From an uncultured Phycisphaerales bacterium (GTDB taxonomy: Bacteria > Planctomycetota > Phycisphaerae > Tepidisphaerales > Tepidisphaeraceae): a stretch of DNA of 64,000 nucleotides. The position numbers were made by a program, and so were the translations under genes. The notes below the pieces were generated by a model. It ran no database searches, was not told the origin of the DNA, and saw nothing but the letters and a program-made list of their open reading frames with translations. This document shows positions 34,142 through 42,451 of this stretch, in pieces; position 1 is the first letter of the stretch; each line of letters begins with the position of its first letter. Location of the stretch: the NCBI GenBank assembly GCA_903871935.1, contig CAIQIQ010000111.1, forward strand, positions 33,583 through 97,582. The letters are read 5' to 3'.

Positions 34142-34953
34142 GTGAACTGCTGGAAGCAGCTCGCAACGGCGAAACGGTCCAGAGACTCCGGATTATCGAC
34201 ATGCATGGCCATCTCGGCGTATACGCCTTTGCCATTCCGGATATTGGCCCGGCGAGCCTCGTGGCCGCAATGGATCGCGTCGGCATTGCGTCGGTGGTGG
34301 TGAGCCATATGCAGTGCATGGGCAGTGATGTCGAACGGGGCAACGCCGACGTTTGTGCGGCCATGCGTGCTTTCCCCGGGCGCATCCTGGGCTACTGCTC
34401 GCTGTGGGCGGGCGCTGGCGCGCTGCGCGTTGGGCGTGAGGCCGAGAAATGTCTGGCAGCCGGGTTTACCGGACTGAAGATTCACAACGCCAACGGGTTC
34501 CCCTACACCGATCCCTCCTATAACCCGGCGTATGCCCTGGCCGATCATCATCGCCTGCCCATGCTCTTCCACACCTGGGGCGATGAGCGGGAGTTCGCCC
34601 AGATCAAAGAGTTGGCGATGCGTTATCCCAACGCCACGTTTCTGCTGGCGCATGGCGGATGCACGAACGAAGCCGGATATGCGGAGATGGTGCGTCTGTG
34701 CAGCAACGTCTATCTGGATCTGGCGTATAGCGCTGCGCCGGCCGGCCTGGTTGAACGGCTGGTGGAAAACGTTGGGGCCGGCCGTATCATCTGGGGCTCG
34801 GATGTGTACTTCTTCAACCAGGCCCAACAGATCGGCAAGGTGATGGGGGCACGCATCCCGGAAGAGGACAAACGTAAGATACTTTCAACCAACGCACTGA
34901 ACGTTCTCTCCCGCATACGGAATGGACCTGCGGAAAAGGAAGTAACCACATGA
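34138..34953 (+). CDS. Amidohydrolase-2-family metal-dependent hydrolase
   Basis: 271 residues. All metal motifs are present: IDMHGHLG (HxH), GLKIHN, MLFHTWGDE, FLLAHGGCTNEAGY and IIWGSDVYFF. It is predicted to be cytoplasmic and active, substrate unknown. GGAGG 7 nt upstream; ATGA overlaps at both ends with the degraded paralogue before it and the aminotransferase after it, so the three genes form one translationally coupled unit. Confidence 0.85.
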   Translation: MSELLEAARNGETVQRLRIIDMHGHLGVYAFAIPDIGPASLVAAMDRVGIASVVVSHMQCMGSDVERGNADVCAAMRAFPGRILGYCSLWAGAGALRVGREAEKCLAAGFTGLKIHNANGFPYTDPSYNPAYALADHHRLPMLFHTWGDEREFAQIKELAMRYPNATFLLAHGGCTNEAGYAEMVRLCSNVYLDLAYSAAPAGLVERLVENVGAGRIIWGSDVYFFNQAQQIGKVMGARIPEEDKRKILSTNALNVLSRIRNGPAEKEVTT

Positions 34954-36302
34954 GTACCGCAACAGCCACCTCGTCCCAACCGGCATTGTTGGGCGGGTCA
35001 GCGGCCATCACCCAGTCGCCTGGCAACTTATTTACCTGGCCGATCATCACCTCCGAAGATGAGGCGGCGGTATTGGATGTACTGCGCCGCGGCGCCATGT
35101 CCGGCACCGACATCACACAGGAATTCGAGCGCAAGTATGCCGCCTGGCAGGGCTCGCGCTATGCCCTGGGCCACTGCAACGGCACCGCCGCATTGCTGGG
35201 GGCCTACTACGGTTGCGGCGTCGGCCCAGGCGATGAGGTCATTTGCCCCAGCGTTACCTACTGGGCCAGCGCTACGCCTGCCTATGCCTTGGGCGCAACT
35301 CCTGTCTTCGCTGAGATTGATTCCAAGACACTTTGCCTCGATCCAGCCGATATCGAGCCGCGCATTACGAAGCGCACCAAGGCCATCGTCGTCGTGCACT
35401 ACCTTGCCTATCCCGCCGACATGGCCCCGATCATGGCCATCGCGAAAAAGCACGGGATCAAGGTGATCGAAGATGTGTCCCACGCCCAGGGCGGCCTCTA
35501 TCGCGGCCGGCGCCTCGGAACCTTCGGCGATGTGTCGGCCGCTTCTCTGATGTCCGGCAAGTCGTTGCCTGCTGGCGAGGCCGGCATGCTCACCACCGAC
35601 AACCTTGAGATCTACGAACGTGCTGTGGCCTTCGGCCATTACGAGCGCTATGTCGCCGAGAAAATCCAGACCGCCTATCTCAAGCCCTGGGCCGGCCTGC
35701 CCCTGGGCGGCGTCAAACATCGCATGCACCAGATGAGCGCTGCCGTGGGCCTGGTGCAGTTGAAGTACAACGATGCGCGTTGTGCTGAGATCCGCCGTGC
35801 CATCAACCGCTTCTGGGACATGCTCGAGGGTGTCCCCGGGCTCCGGCCGCACCGCACCGACCCCGCCGACCCGACCACGAACATGGCCGGCTGGTATGCA
35901 GCGCATGGTCTGTACGTCCCTGAGGAACTTGGCGGCCTGTCCGTCACCCGCTTCTGCGAAGCCGTGCGTGCCGAAGGCTTCCCGCACTGCGAAGCAGGCT
36001 TTAACTGCCCGCTGCACACGCATCCACTGTTTATCGACGCGGATGTATATGGCCACGGCCGGCCGACCCGCCTGGCGCACAGCGACCGCGATGTCAGTCA
36101 GGCGCCCGAAAGCCTGCCGCGCAGTGTCGCCGCCGGATTCCGCACTTACTCGATCCCCTGGTTCAAGCACGACCAGACCGACGTCATCCGACAGTACGCC
36201 GATGCCTACCGCAAGGTGGCTGAGAATGCCGACTCATTGCGTCAAGGCGATCCAGGTGATCCGCCCAGGCTCGGCGGATGGCACTTCTTCCGGCACCGCT
36301 AA
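34950..36302 (+). CDS. DegT/DnrJ/EryC1/StrS-family aminotransferase
   Basis: 450 residues. PLP fold-type I sugar aminotransferase: GAMSGTDITQEFERKYAAWQ, ALGHCNGTAALLGAYYG, IEDVSHAQGGLYRGRRLGTFGDV, SLMSGKSLPAGEAGML with the PLP Lys, and HRMHQMSAAVGLVQL. These enzymes put an amino group on keto-sugars or, in some branches, on inositol or other cyclic ketones. As the third gene of the amidohydrolase operon it suggests the pathway handles an amino- or amido-polyol/sugar. Confidence 0.92.
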   Translation: MSTATATSSQPALLGGSAAITQSPGNLFTWPIITSEDEAAVLDVLRRGAMSGTDITQEFERKYAAWQGSRYALGHCNGTAALLGAYYGCGVGPGDEVICPSVTYWASATPAYALGATPVFAEIDSKTLCLDPADIEPRITKRTKAIVVVHYLAYPADMAPIMAIAKKHGIKVIEDVSHAQGGLYRGRRLGTFGDVSAASLMSGKSLPAGEAGMLTTDNLEIYERAVAFGHYERYVAEKIQTAYLKPWAGLPLGGVKHRMHQMSAAVGLVQLKYNDARCAEIRRAINRFWDMLEGVPGLRPHRTDPADPTTNMAGWYAAHGLYVPEELGGLSVTRFCEAVRAEGFPHCEAGFNCPLHTHPLFIDADVYGHGRPTRLAHSDRDVSQAPESLPRSVAAGFRTYSIPWFKHDQTDVIRQYADAYRKVAENADSLRQGDPGDPPRLGGWHFFRHR

Positions 36303-36458
36303 AGCGGAAGGCTTGATTCGCACAATCGCACCAACAACGGCTCTGCTGGCCATGCAGGGGCCTCGCGCGATTCGTGCCCAGTTGACCTCGTCGCATCGCC
36401 GACCTTTAATCTCCTGCGGTACATAAGCACTAACCGGGCAACCGGATGGGAGGCAGTG

Positions 36459-38759
36459 ATGGGTGATGAGCAATCTCGGCGTACCTGGGCCTTTTTTCGC
36501 GCTGGCGGATTTGATCAGGTGAAGATCCGCGATGGCGATGACATTCGCAATCTGGATCAGCTCGACCCCAAGCTGTGGGCGGCCCTGAGTTGCCCGACCC
36601 GCGGGCTGCATTTTGACTCCAAGACCCTCGACCTGATTGACACGGACAAGGATGGTCGGATTCGTGTTCCCGAGATCATTGCTGCGTCCAAGTGGGTCTG
36701 CTCACTGCTGAAAGATGCCGACCGGTTGCTGGATGAATCGCCCACGCTGCCCATCGATCAGATCAGCGATGCCACGGCCGAAGGCAAGCAGATCCTTTCT
36801 TCGGCGAAGCAACTGCTCGTGAACTTGGGCAAACCTGAAGCCACTTCGGTAAGCATTGAGGACACCACCGATATCGTCCGCATCTTTGCCCAGACGCGCC
36901 TGAACGGGGATGGCATCATCCCTGGGGATGCCGCTACCGATGACTTCAACAAAGGTGTGATCTCAGACATCATTGTCACCCAGGGCAGCCTGATGGATCG
37001 ATCGGGCAAGCCGGGCATTGACCTTGCGAAACTGGAGGCGTTCTTCGGCGATCTGCAGGCTTACTCGGACTGGTGGAAAGTCGCCGAAACAGATGCCGCG
37101 ACCGTGCTCCCACTGGGCGATCAGACAGCCAGTGCGTATGACACCTATGACGCCGTGGACGCCAAGATCGACGATTACTTCGCTCGCTGCCGACTGGCCG
37201 CCTATGACAGCCGTGCGCAGATGGCTCTAAACCGCCAGGAGACGGAGTATCTCGCAATCGCGGCGATGGACTTGTCGATCACATCTGACGAGGTCGTCGG
37301 CCTTCCCCTTGCCCAGATCGGCGCTGACAGTCCTTTGCCACTCGATGGGGCACTGAACCCGGCATGGGCTGGACGCATTCAGGTTTTGCTGGCCAAGGTC
37401 ATTGTGCCACTCATCGGTCAGCGTGAGAAACTGAGCGAAGCCGACTGGGCCACCATCAAGGCCAGGTTCGCCGCCTACGCGGCATGGCGTACTGGAGGCA
37501 AAGGCACCAGCGTTGAGAAGCTGGGCCTCGCCCGCATCCGCGAGATCCTGGCGAGCAACGCCAAAGCGGCCATCGCCGACCTGATTGCCCAGGACAAAGC
37601 GCTGGAGCCGGAGGCGAATGCGATCGCCACGGTGGACAAGCTTGTGCGCTATTACCGCGATCTGCATCGTCTGCTGATCAACTTCATCAACTTCCGTGAC
37701 TTCTACGATCAGGATGGCGAGCCCGCCGTCTTCCAGGCCGGGCGACTTTACCTCGACCAGCGAAGCTGCGACCTGTGCGTTCGTGTGGACGACATCGCCA
37801 AGCACGGCACCCTCGCCCCGTTGAGCCGGGCTTACCTTGCCTACTGCGATTGCGTCCGCAACGGCGGCGCCGAAAAGATGAGCATTGTCGCCGCCTTCAC
37901 GGCGGGCGACTCGGATAACCTGATGGTTGGCCGTAATGGCGTCTTCTATGACCGCAAAGGCCAGGATTGGGATGCCACGATCACCAAGGTGTTTGAGAAC
38001 CCGATCAGTATCCGCCAGGCCTTCTGGTCACCCTATAAGCGCGTGCTCCGCATGGTGGAGGAGCAGATCGCCAAGCGGGCGGCAGCCGCCGATGCGGCCT
38101 CCACCGAAACTCTGTCCAGTGCCACCATGGTTGCCGCCACCACCGGCCAGCCGCCCAAAGCCAAAACCAAGATCGATATTGGCACCGTTGCCGCCATTGG
38201 CGTGGCGGTCGGTGGCATAACCGCGGCATTGAGTGCACTGCTGTCGTCGTTCTTCGGCCTGGGAGGGTGGATGCCGGTGGGGGTGGTGGGCCTGGTGTTG
38301 CTGATCTCCGGCCCGTCGATGGTCATCGCCTGGCTGAAACTTCGCCAGCGCAACCTGGGACCACTGCTGGACGCTAATGGCTGGGCGGTAAACACCCGCG
38401 CCAAGATCAATATCCCATTTGGGCGGACGCTGACTGGTACGGCAAAGCTGCCGCCGGGCTCACGTCGCGACCTGCGCGATCCCTATGCCGAAAGCAAACA
38501 AGGCCAGATCTGGACCCTCACGGTCGCTGGCGTGGTCCTGGTCTCATGGGGACTGTGGTACTTCGGAGCCTTCGAATACTGGATGCCCAATTCCGGCCTG
38601 CCGAAGAGCGCCTTTGTTCAGCGCAGGGAAGAAGCGAAGAACAAGGCTGAAGCGGATGCAAAGGCGAAGGCCGAAGCGGACGCCAAGGCGAAGGCCGAAG
38701 CAGAGGCCAAAGCGAAGGCCGAAGCAGAGGCCAAAGCCAAGACCGAAGCGGCCAAGTGA
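36459..38759 (+). CDS. Large EF-hand membrane protein with Ala/Lys/Glu-rich tail
   Basis: 766 residues, no named family recognised. Near the N-terminus LIDTDKDGRIRVPEI (about 61-72) is a perfect EF-hand loop (D-x-D-x-D-G-x-I-x-x-x-E), and a weaker one follows at RLNGDGIIPGD. The middle is helical. Two or three membrane segments lie around 570-680 (VAAIGVAVGGITAALSALL, WMPVGVVGLVLLISG, TLTVAGVVLVSWGLWYFG). The last 45 residues are repeats of AEADAKAK/AEAEAKAK from a 33-36-bp DNA repeat. GGGAGG 5 nt before the ATG. The SDR gene follows by 3 bp. Confidence 0.75.
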   Translation: MGDEQSRRTWAFFRAGGFDQVKIRDGDDIRNLDQLDPKLWAALSCPTRGLHFDSKTLDLIDTDKDGRIRVPEIIAASKWVCSLLKDADRLLDESPTLPIDQISDATAEGKQILSSAKQLLVNLGKPEATSVSIEDTTDIVRIFAQTRLNGDGIIPGDAATDDFNKGVISDIIVTQGSLMDRSGKPGIDLAKLEAFFGDLQAYSDWWKVAETDAATVLPLGDQTASAYDTYDAVDAKIDDYFARCRLAAYDSRAQMALNRQETEYLAIAAMDLSITSDEVVGLPLAQIGADSPLPLDGALNPAWAGRIQVLLAKVIVPLIGQREKLSEADWATIKARFAAYAAWRTGGKGTSVEKLGLARIREILASNAKAAIADLIAQDKALEPEANAIATVDKLVRYYRDLHRLLINFINFRDFYDQDGEPAVFQAGRLYLDQRSCDLCVRVDDIAKHGTLAPLSRAYLAYCDCVRNGGAEKMSIVAAFTAGDSDNLMVGRNGVFYDRKGQDWDATITKVFENPISIRQAFWSPYKRVLRMVEEQIAKRAAAADAASTETLSSATMVAATTGQPPKAKTKIDIGTVAAIGVAVGGITAALSALLSSFFGLGGWMPVGVVGLVLLISGPSMVIAWLKLRQRNLGPLLDANGWAVNTRAKINIPFGRTLTGTAKLPPGSRRDLRDPYAESKQGQIWTLTVAGVVLVSWGLWYFGAFEYWMPNSGLPKSAFVQRREEAKNKAEADAKAKAEADAKAKAEAEAKAKAEAEAKAKTEAAK

Positions 38760-38762
38760 ACC

Positions 38763-39455
38763 ATGCCCAACAATGTTTGCATCATCACCGGAGCCGGGCG
38801 CGGAATCGGCCGGGCCACGGCCGTAGAACTCGACCGTCTCGGTTGGCGGCTGGTACTGGTTTCCCGCTCCATCGATGAACTGCGCGCCACGGCCGCCCTC
38901 TGCCGCCAGGCCATTGCGCTGGTGGCAGATGTGACCCTGTCGGGCGATGTCCAGGGCATCATTGACTCGGCCATTGTCGAATTCGGCCGTATCGACGCCG
39001 CCGTGAACTGCGCTGGCATCGCTCCCAACGTCCCCATTGCCACGATGACCGACGAGCAGTTCCAGCAAACGCTGCAGACGAACCTCGCCCACGTTTTCTA
39101 TATGACCCGCGCTCTCTGGTCGCAGTTCAAACGGCAGAACGGGGGCACGATCGTGAACATCTCTTCGCTGGCCAGTCGCGATCCGTTCAATGGTTTTGGC
39201 GCCTACGCCGCTGCCAAGGCTGGCGTCAACCTCTTCTCGCTCGTGGCCGCTCGCGAAGGGAAAGAGCACAATATCCGCGTCCACGTGGTCGCTCCTGGCG
39301 CGGTGGAAACAAAGATGCTCCGCGATTTCCTACCGGAATCCGCATTGCCGCGCGAGCGGACGCTCGACCCTTCGGCCATCGCTAAAGTGATCGCCCAGAT
39401 CGTCGCCGGCGACCTCGCCCACACCAGCGGCGAAGTGATCTACGTGCACAAGTAG
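38763..39455 (+). CDS. SDR-family oxidoreductase (FabG-like)
   Basis: 230 residues, classical short-chain dehydrogenase. TGAGRGIGRATA binds NAD(P), NCAGIAPN follows, the catalytic Ser is in VNISSLAS, and YAAAKAGV carries the catalytic Tyr and Lys. Substrate unknown; 3-oxoacyl-ACP reductase is the nearest general label. Only 3 bp separate it from the EF-hand protein, so they are one operon. Confidence 0.9.
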   Translation: MPNNVCIITGAGRGIGRATAVELDRLGWRLVLVSRSIDELRATAALCRQAIALVADVTLSGDVQGIIDSAIVEFGRIDAAVNCAGIAPNVPIATMTDEQFQQTLQTNLAHVFYMTRALWSQFKRQNGGTIVNISSLASRDPFNGFGAYAAAKAGVNLFSLVAAREGKEHNIRVHVVAPGAVETKMLRDFLPESALPRERTLDPSAIAKVIAQIVAGDLAHTSGEVIYVHK

Positions 39456-39505
39456 CGTGCTTCTGCGCTCCACCACCGCAATGCGCTGCAGTACAATCCC
39501 GGGTC

Positions 39506-40867
39506 GTGGAAAGAAGCGAACTCCCACATTCTCCACTGGATTTCCTGATTCGTGATATCACGCGTTGGCGAAGGATTCTCGGCGTAGCGGTCCTTGTGTT
39601 GGTCGTTATCCGCCTGGTATGGGGTCTGGAAGCGCAGCGAAAGTTAGATTCGGAAATCCATACGGGACTCGCCAAAGGTGAACCGGCCCGCCTGGCGGAC
39701 CTGAAACCCTCGATCGTGCGCGATCATCCGGACGCCATTCGCGCCTTTATGTCGCTTGAACCCCTGGAATGGCCTGAAGAGTTCTATACGGCGGACATTC
39801 GATCTGATCCTCCAGCCCTGGCGTTCAATCATCCTGCCGTCCTGCAAAAGTTCATGTCGGTGAATCACCAGCAGATTGAGTTGCTGCAAGCAGCCCACAA
39901 TACGGATTGGACTGACACTCCCGTTCCTGTTGCCACAAGCGAAGGGGCTGAGCGAATTCCAGCCGTGAACGATGCCTTCCTCTATGAATTGGCGGTGGCG
40001 GCGTTGAGCAGATCGGACCATGCACTTGCCTTTGATTACGTGCTTGATCTGTATCGGTGTGCTGATCTGCAGGCGGCAACATGGCAGGACAGCCATGATG
40101 CCCAGTATGCCGCCTCCAATTCGCGTGACAAAGCAGCTCGTTTCCTTGAGCGATATGGCGGCAGGCTGGTTTTCGACGATGGCCGATCTGGTGTCGCCCG
40201 CAGCATACCACGAAGCAAGGTACGCCATTTGATCTCGCGACTCACACAAGACCAGGATTGGATTGCCCAGAGCGGACATTTCATGCTTCAGGAGCGTGCA
40301 AAGACACTGCAAGACGCCGCAGAATCGACCTCTCGTCATTGGCTTGAGGATCTGGTCTATGGTCCATCACGTCGTATGGAGCATGCATCGGCTGCACATT
40401 GGCTCTCATTGGCAAGTAGCGCCGTCAAAGAACCATCTCTGCCCAAAGCGCGGCGTATCCTGCCCTCCACCAGTTCGGTTGCGAGTGTTTCGGGAAACTG
40501 GCCGGAAGACAAGGCAATCGCCTTGGTGGACCAGCACTATCTCGGTCTGGCAACGCAACGCCTGATAGCCATGCTTCTGGCAAGCCGGCTGTATTGGACA
40601 GATCACGGATATGATCCACGATCGTTGGAGGATCTGGTTCCGCAGTATCTGCCTGGCGTTCCCAAAGATCCATGTGATCCGGCAGATCATGCTATCCGCA
40701 TGAAACCAAGCAGTTCAGGGCTGCTGTTCTACAGTGTGGGGTATAACGGAGTTGATGATGGGGGCACGTGGAGCAACTCGTTGTTCTGGTGGACAGTCGA
40801 TTTTGGACTGAATCCTTCGCCCGCGTCCGCGCCGCAAGCGACCGCTACAACAATGAACTCCAGATAG
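39506..40867 (+). CDS. Membrane-anchored hypothetical protein with pseudopilin-like C-terminus
   Basis: 453 residues from a GTG. One N-terminal membrane helix (ILGVAVLVLVVIRLVWGLEA), then a largely helical periplasmic part. The end reads YDPRSLEDLVPQYLPGVPKDP...LLFYSVGYNGVDDGGTWS, a motif set common to planctomycete proteins and to type II secretion major pseudopilins (YSxGxxGxDDGG). Function unknown. Its last 23 bp overlap the convergent gene that ends at 40845. Confidence 0.7.
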   Translation: MERSELPHSPLDFLIRDITRWRRILGVAVLVLVVIRLVWGLEAQRKLDSEIHTGLAKGEPARLADLKPSIVRDHPDAIRAFMSLEPLEWPEEFYTADIRSDPPALAFNHPAVLQKFMSVNHQQIELLQAAHNTDWTDTPVPVATSEGAERIPAVNDAFLYELAVAALSRSDHALAFDYVLDLYRCADLQAATWQDSHDAQYAASNSRDKAARFLERYGGRLVFDDGRSGVARSIPRSKVRHLISRLTQDQDWIAQSGHFMLQERAKTLQDAAESTSRHWLEDLVYGPSRRMEHASAAHWLSLASSAVKEPSLPKARRILPSTSSVASVSGNWPEDKAIALVDQHYLGLATQRLIAMLLASRLYWTDHGYDPRSLEDLVPQYLPGVPKDPCDPADHAIRMKPSSSGLLFYSVGYNGVDDGGTWSNSLFWWTVDFGLNPSPASAPQATATTMNSR

Positions 40868-41774
40868 CCGCCACGATCATGCGCAGCCCCAGCATGCCAT
40901 ACACGACCAGGCTGATCGTGAAGAGCACTGCCCAAATCCGGGAAAGGAGTGCCTTGGTTCCCAATCCAATATGGTGGCCGCTCTTGGCGCACATAAATAG
41001 GACCCCAAAACCAATGCCAACAAGAACGGGAAAAACTTGGAGTGTAGGGGGAACCGAATGATCGTCTTGCTGGAACAACCTGAGAGTAAACAGCACGCTG
41101 ATGGGCGCCAGCAGAACCAAGCCGACGCCAGTTTGACCAAGGCCCTGCTCGTATAGACAAAGCACAACTGCTCTCCGCTGTGCCTGCGACGGATTGTCTG
41201 CCGCAACCAGGTGAGTGGTCCATGCTATCAGAAATGGCATCAGCTTCAGCCCCAGCCATTCCAGCACAAGAAGCCCGGCCAGGCCCACCCACGGCACGGC
41301 CCAGCGGATCACGGCCGGGTCCAGCAGCAGGGACAGCCCGTGTGCACCAGGCACCGTCTGGATGCGGTGAAGTCCCCAACTGGCCGGATGTTCGATCTGA
41401 GAATACAAAGTGCAGTAGAACAGACTCGTGACAATGGCGGTCGGCAGGTATGCAAGCCAATGGCTCCGACGGCAGAAATCCCGCGCATCCTCATACGCCA
41501 GCGGCACCATGGAGTCTGCTTGGATCTCTCTTTGATGTTTCAGGAGCATCCAGACTGTTTTCCAGTAGGCTTTCCCCCGCCCAATCACTTGACGTTTCGT
41601 CCACGGAAGAACCCAGTGACCAAGAGTTTCTGGATCAAAGGCCAATCCGCATTCAGGGCAGCGCGGCTCCTTCACCGTCTCCAGTCCGTGCAGGTCATAG
41701 CCGCACCGCTCACAGCGCGGTGGCCGTAACGGCGCGGGATGCGCTCCTTGATTGTCCGAGGCGGACTTGGCCAT
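40845..41774 (-). CDS. Polytopic membrane protein with CGYDL zinc ribbon
   Basis: 309 residues. The N-terminal zinc ribbon CERCGYDLHGLE..RCPECGLAFDPETL is followed by about five membrane helices (LAYLPTAIVTSLFYCTLY, WAVPWVGLAGLLVLEWLGL, GVGLVLLAPISVLFTL, LVGIGFGVLFMCAKSG, AVLFTISLVVYGMLGL). It is the third CGYDL protein in the window, with the ribbon at the opposite end from the others. Function unknown. Confidence 0.78.
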   Translation of the reverse strand: MAKSASDNQGAHPAPLRPPRCERCGYDLHGLETVKEPRCPECGLAFDPETLGHWVLPWTKRQVIGRGKAYWKTVWMLLKHQREIQADSMVPLAYEDARDFCRRSHWLAYLPTAIVTSLFYCTLYSQIEHPASWGLHRIQTVPGAHGLSLLLDPAVIRWAVPWVGLAGLLVLEWLGLKLMPFLIAWTTHLVAADNPSQAQRRAVVLCLYEQGLGQTGVGLVLLAPISVLFTLRLFQQDDHSVPPTLQVFPVLVGIGFGVLFMCAKSGHHIGLGTKALLSRIWAVLFTISLVVYGMLGLRMIVAAIWSSLL

Positions 41775-42027
41775 GAGTGGATTGTACGATCTGACCCCAC
41801 GGCCACCACTCGACCTGCTTGGGGGCTATCGTGCCGCGTCTACACAACACGCGAGAGTACCTATCTTATCCCAACACTAACATCCGGCCGATCAAGGCAG
41901 GCGAAACTTTCCTACCTTGATCCTTGTTGGATAGTTAGCCAATTATTCGGCGAGATGTTATAGCTGGCGCAGATACCCTCGTCCCAACGGTCTGACTTCT
42001 GGCCCCCGCCGTGTTACAACTTCCTCC

Positions 42028-42429
42028 ATGGACATGATCGAACTGATGAAGCAGCGAGACCGATTTGCCAAATTGGCAGGGATCGAAGCTGTAGAAGTGG
42101 GCGGCGACTTTGCCAAGGTCAAGATGGTGATCGCCGACTGCCATCGCAATGCCTTGGATATGGTTCATGGCGGCGCGATATTCACTCTGGCCGACTATGC
42201 CTTTGCCCTGGCGTCCAATGCCGTCGCGCCGCCGTCGGTGGCGCTTTCGGTCAGCATCCAGTTCCTTCGGCCGGGCAAGGCGGGTACGCTGTATGCATCG
42301 GCGCGGCTGCAATCCCAGAGCGGCCGGGTCGGGACCTACCTGGTTGAGGTCAAGGATGACGCCGGTGAACTGATCGCCAGCTTCCAGGGGCTGGCCTTCT
42401 GCAAGGCATCAGGCAGCAAACCCGCCTGA
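42028..42429 (+). CDS. PaaI-type hotdog thioesterase
   Basis: 133 residues, a complete hotdog domain. RNALDMVHGGAIFTLADYAFALASN is the PaaI motif, with the catalytic Asp in ADYAFA and HGG binding the thioester carbonyl; SVSIQFLRPGKAGTL is the adjoining strand. It hydrolyses acyl-CoA thioesters, typically phenylacetyl-CoA catabolic esters. The nearest gene downstream is mrdA (22 bp). Confidence 0.92.
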   Translation: MDMIELMKQRDRFAKLAGIEAVEVGGDFAKVKMVIADCHRNALDMVHGGAIFTLADYAFALASNAVAPPSVALSVSIQFLRPGKAGTLYASARLQSQSGRVGTYLVEVKDDAGELIASFQGLAFCKASGSKPA

Positions 42430-42451
42430 GGGCCAGCGCTCACCGAGAGGT

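Noticed and set aside
41890..41922. Hairpin GATCAAGG/CCTTGATC as terminator
   Set aside because: 8-bp stem without T-run in a promoter-type gap between divergent genes; function unclear.
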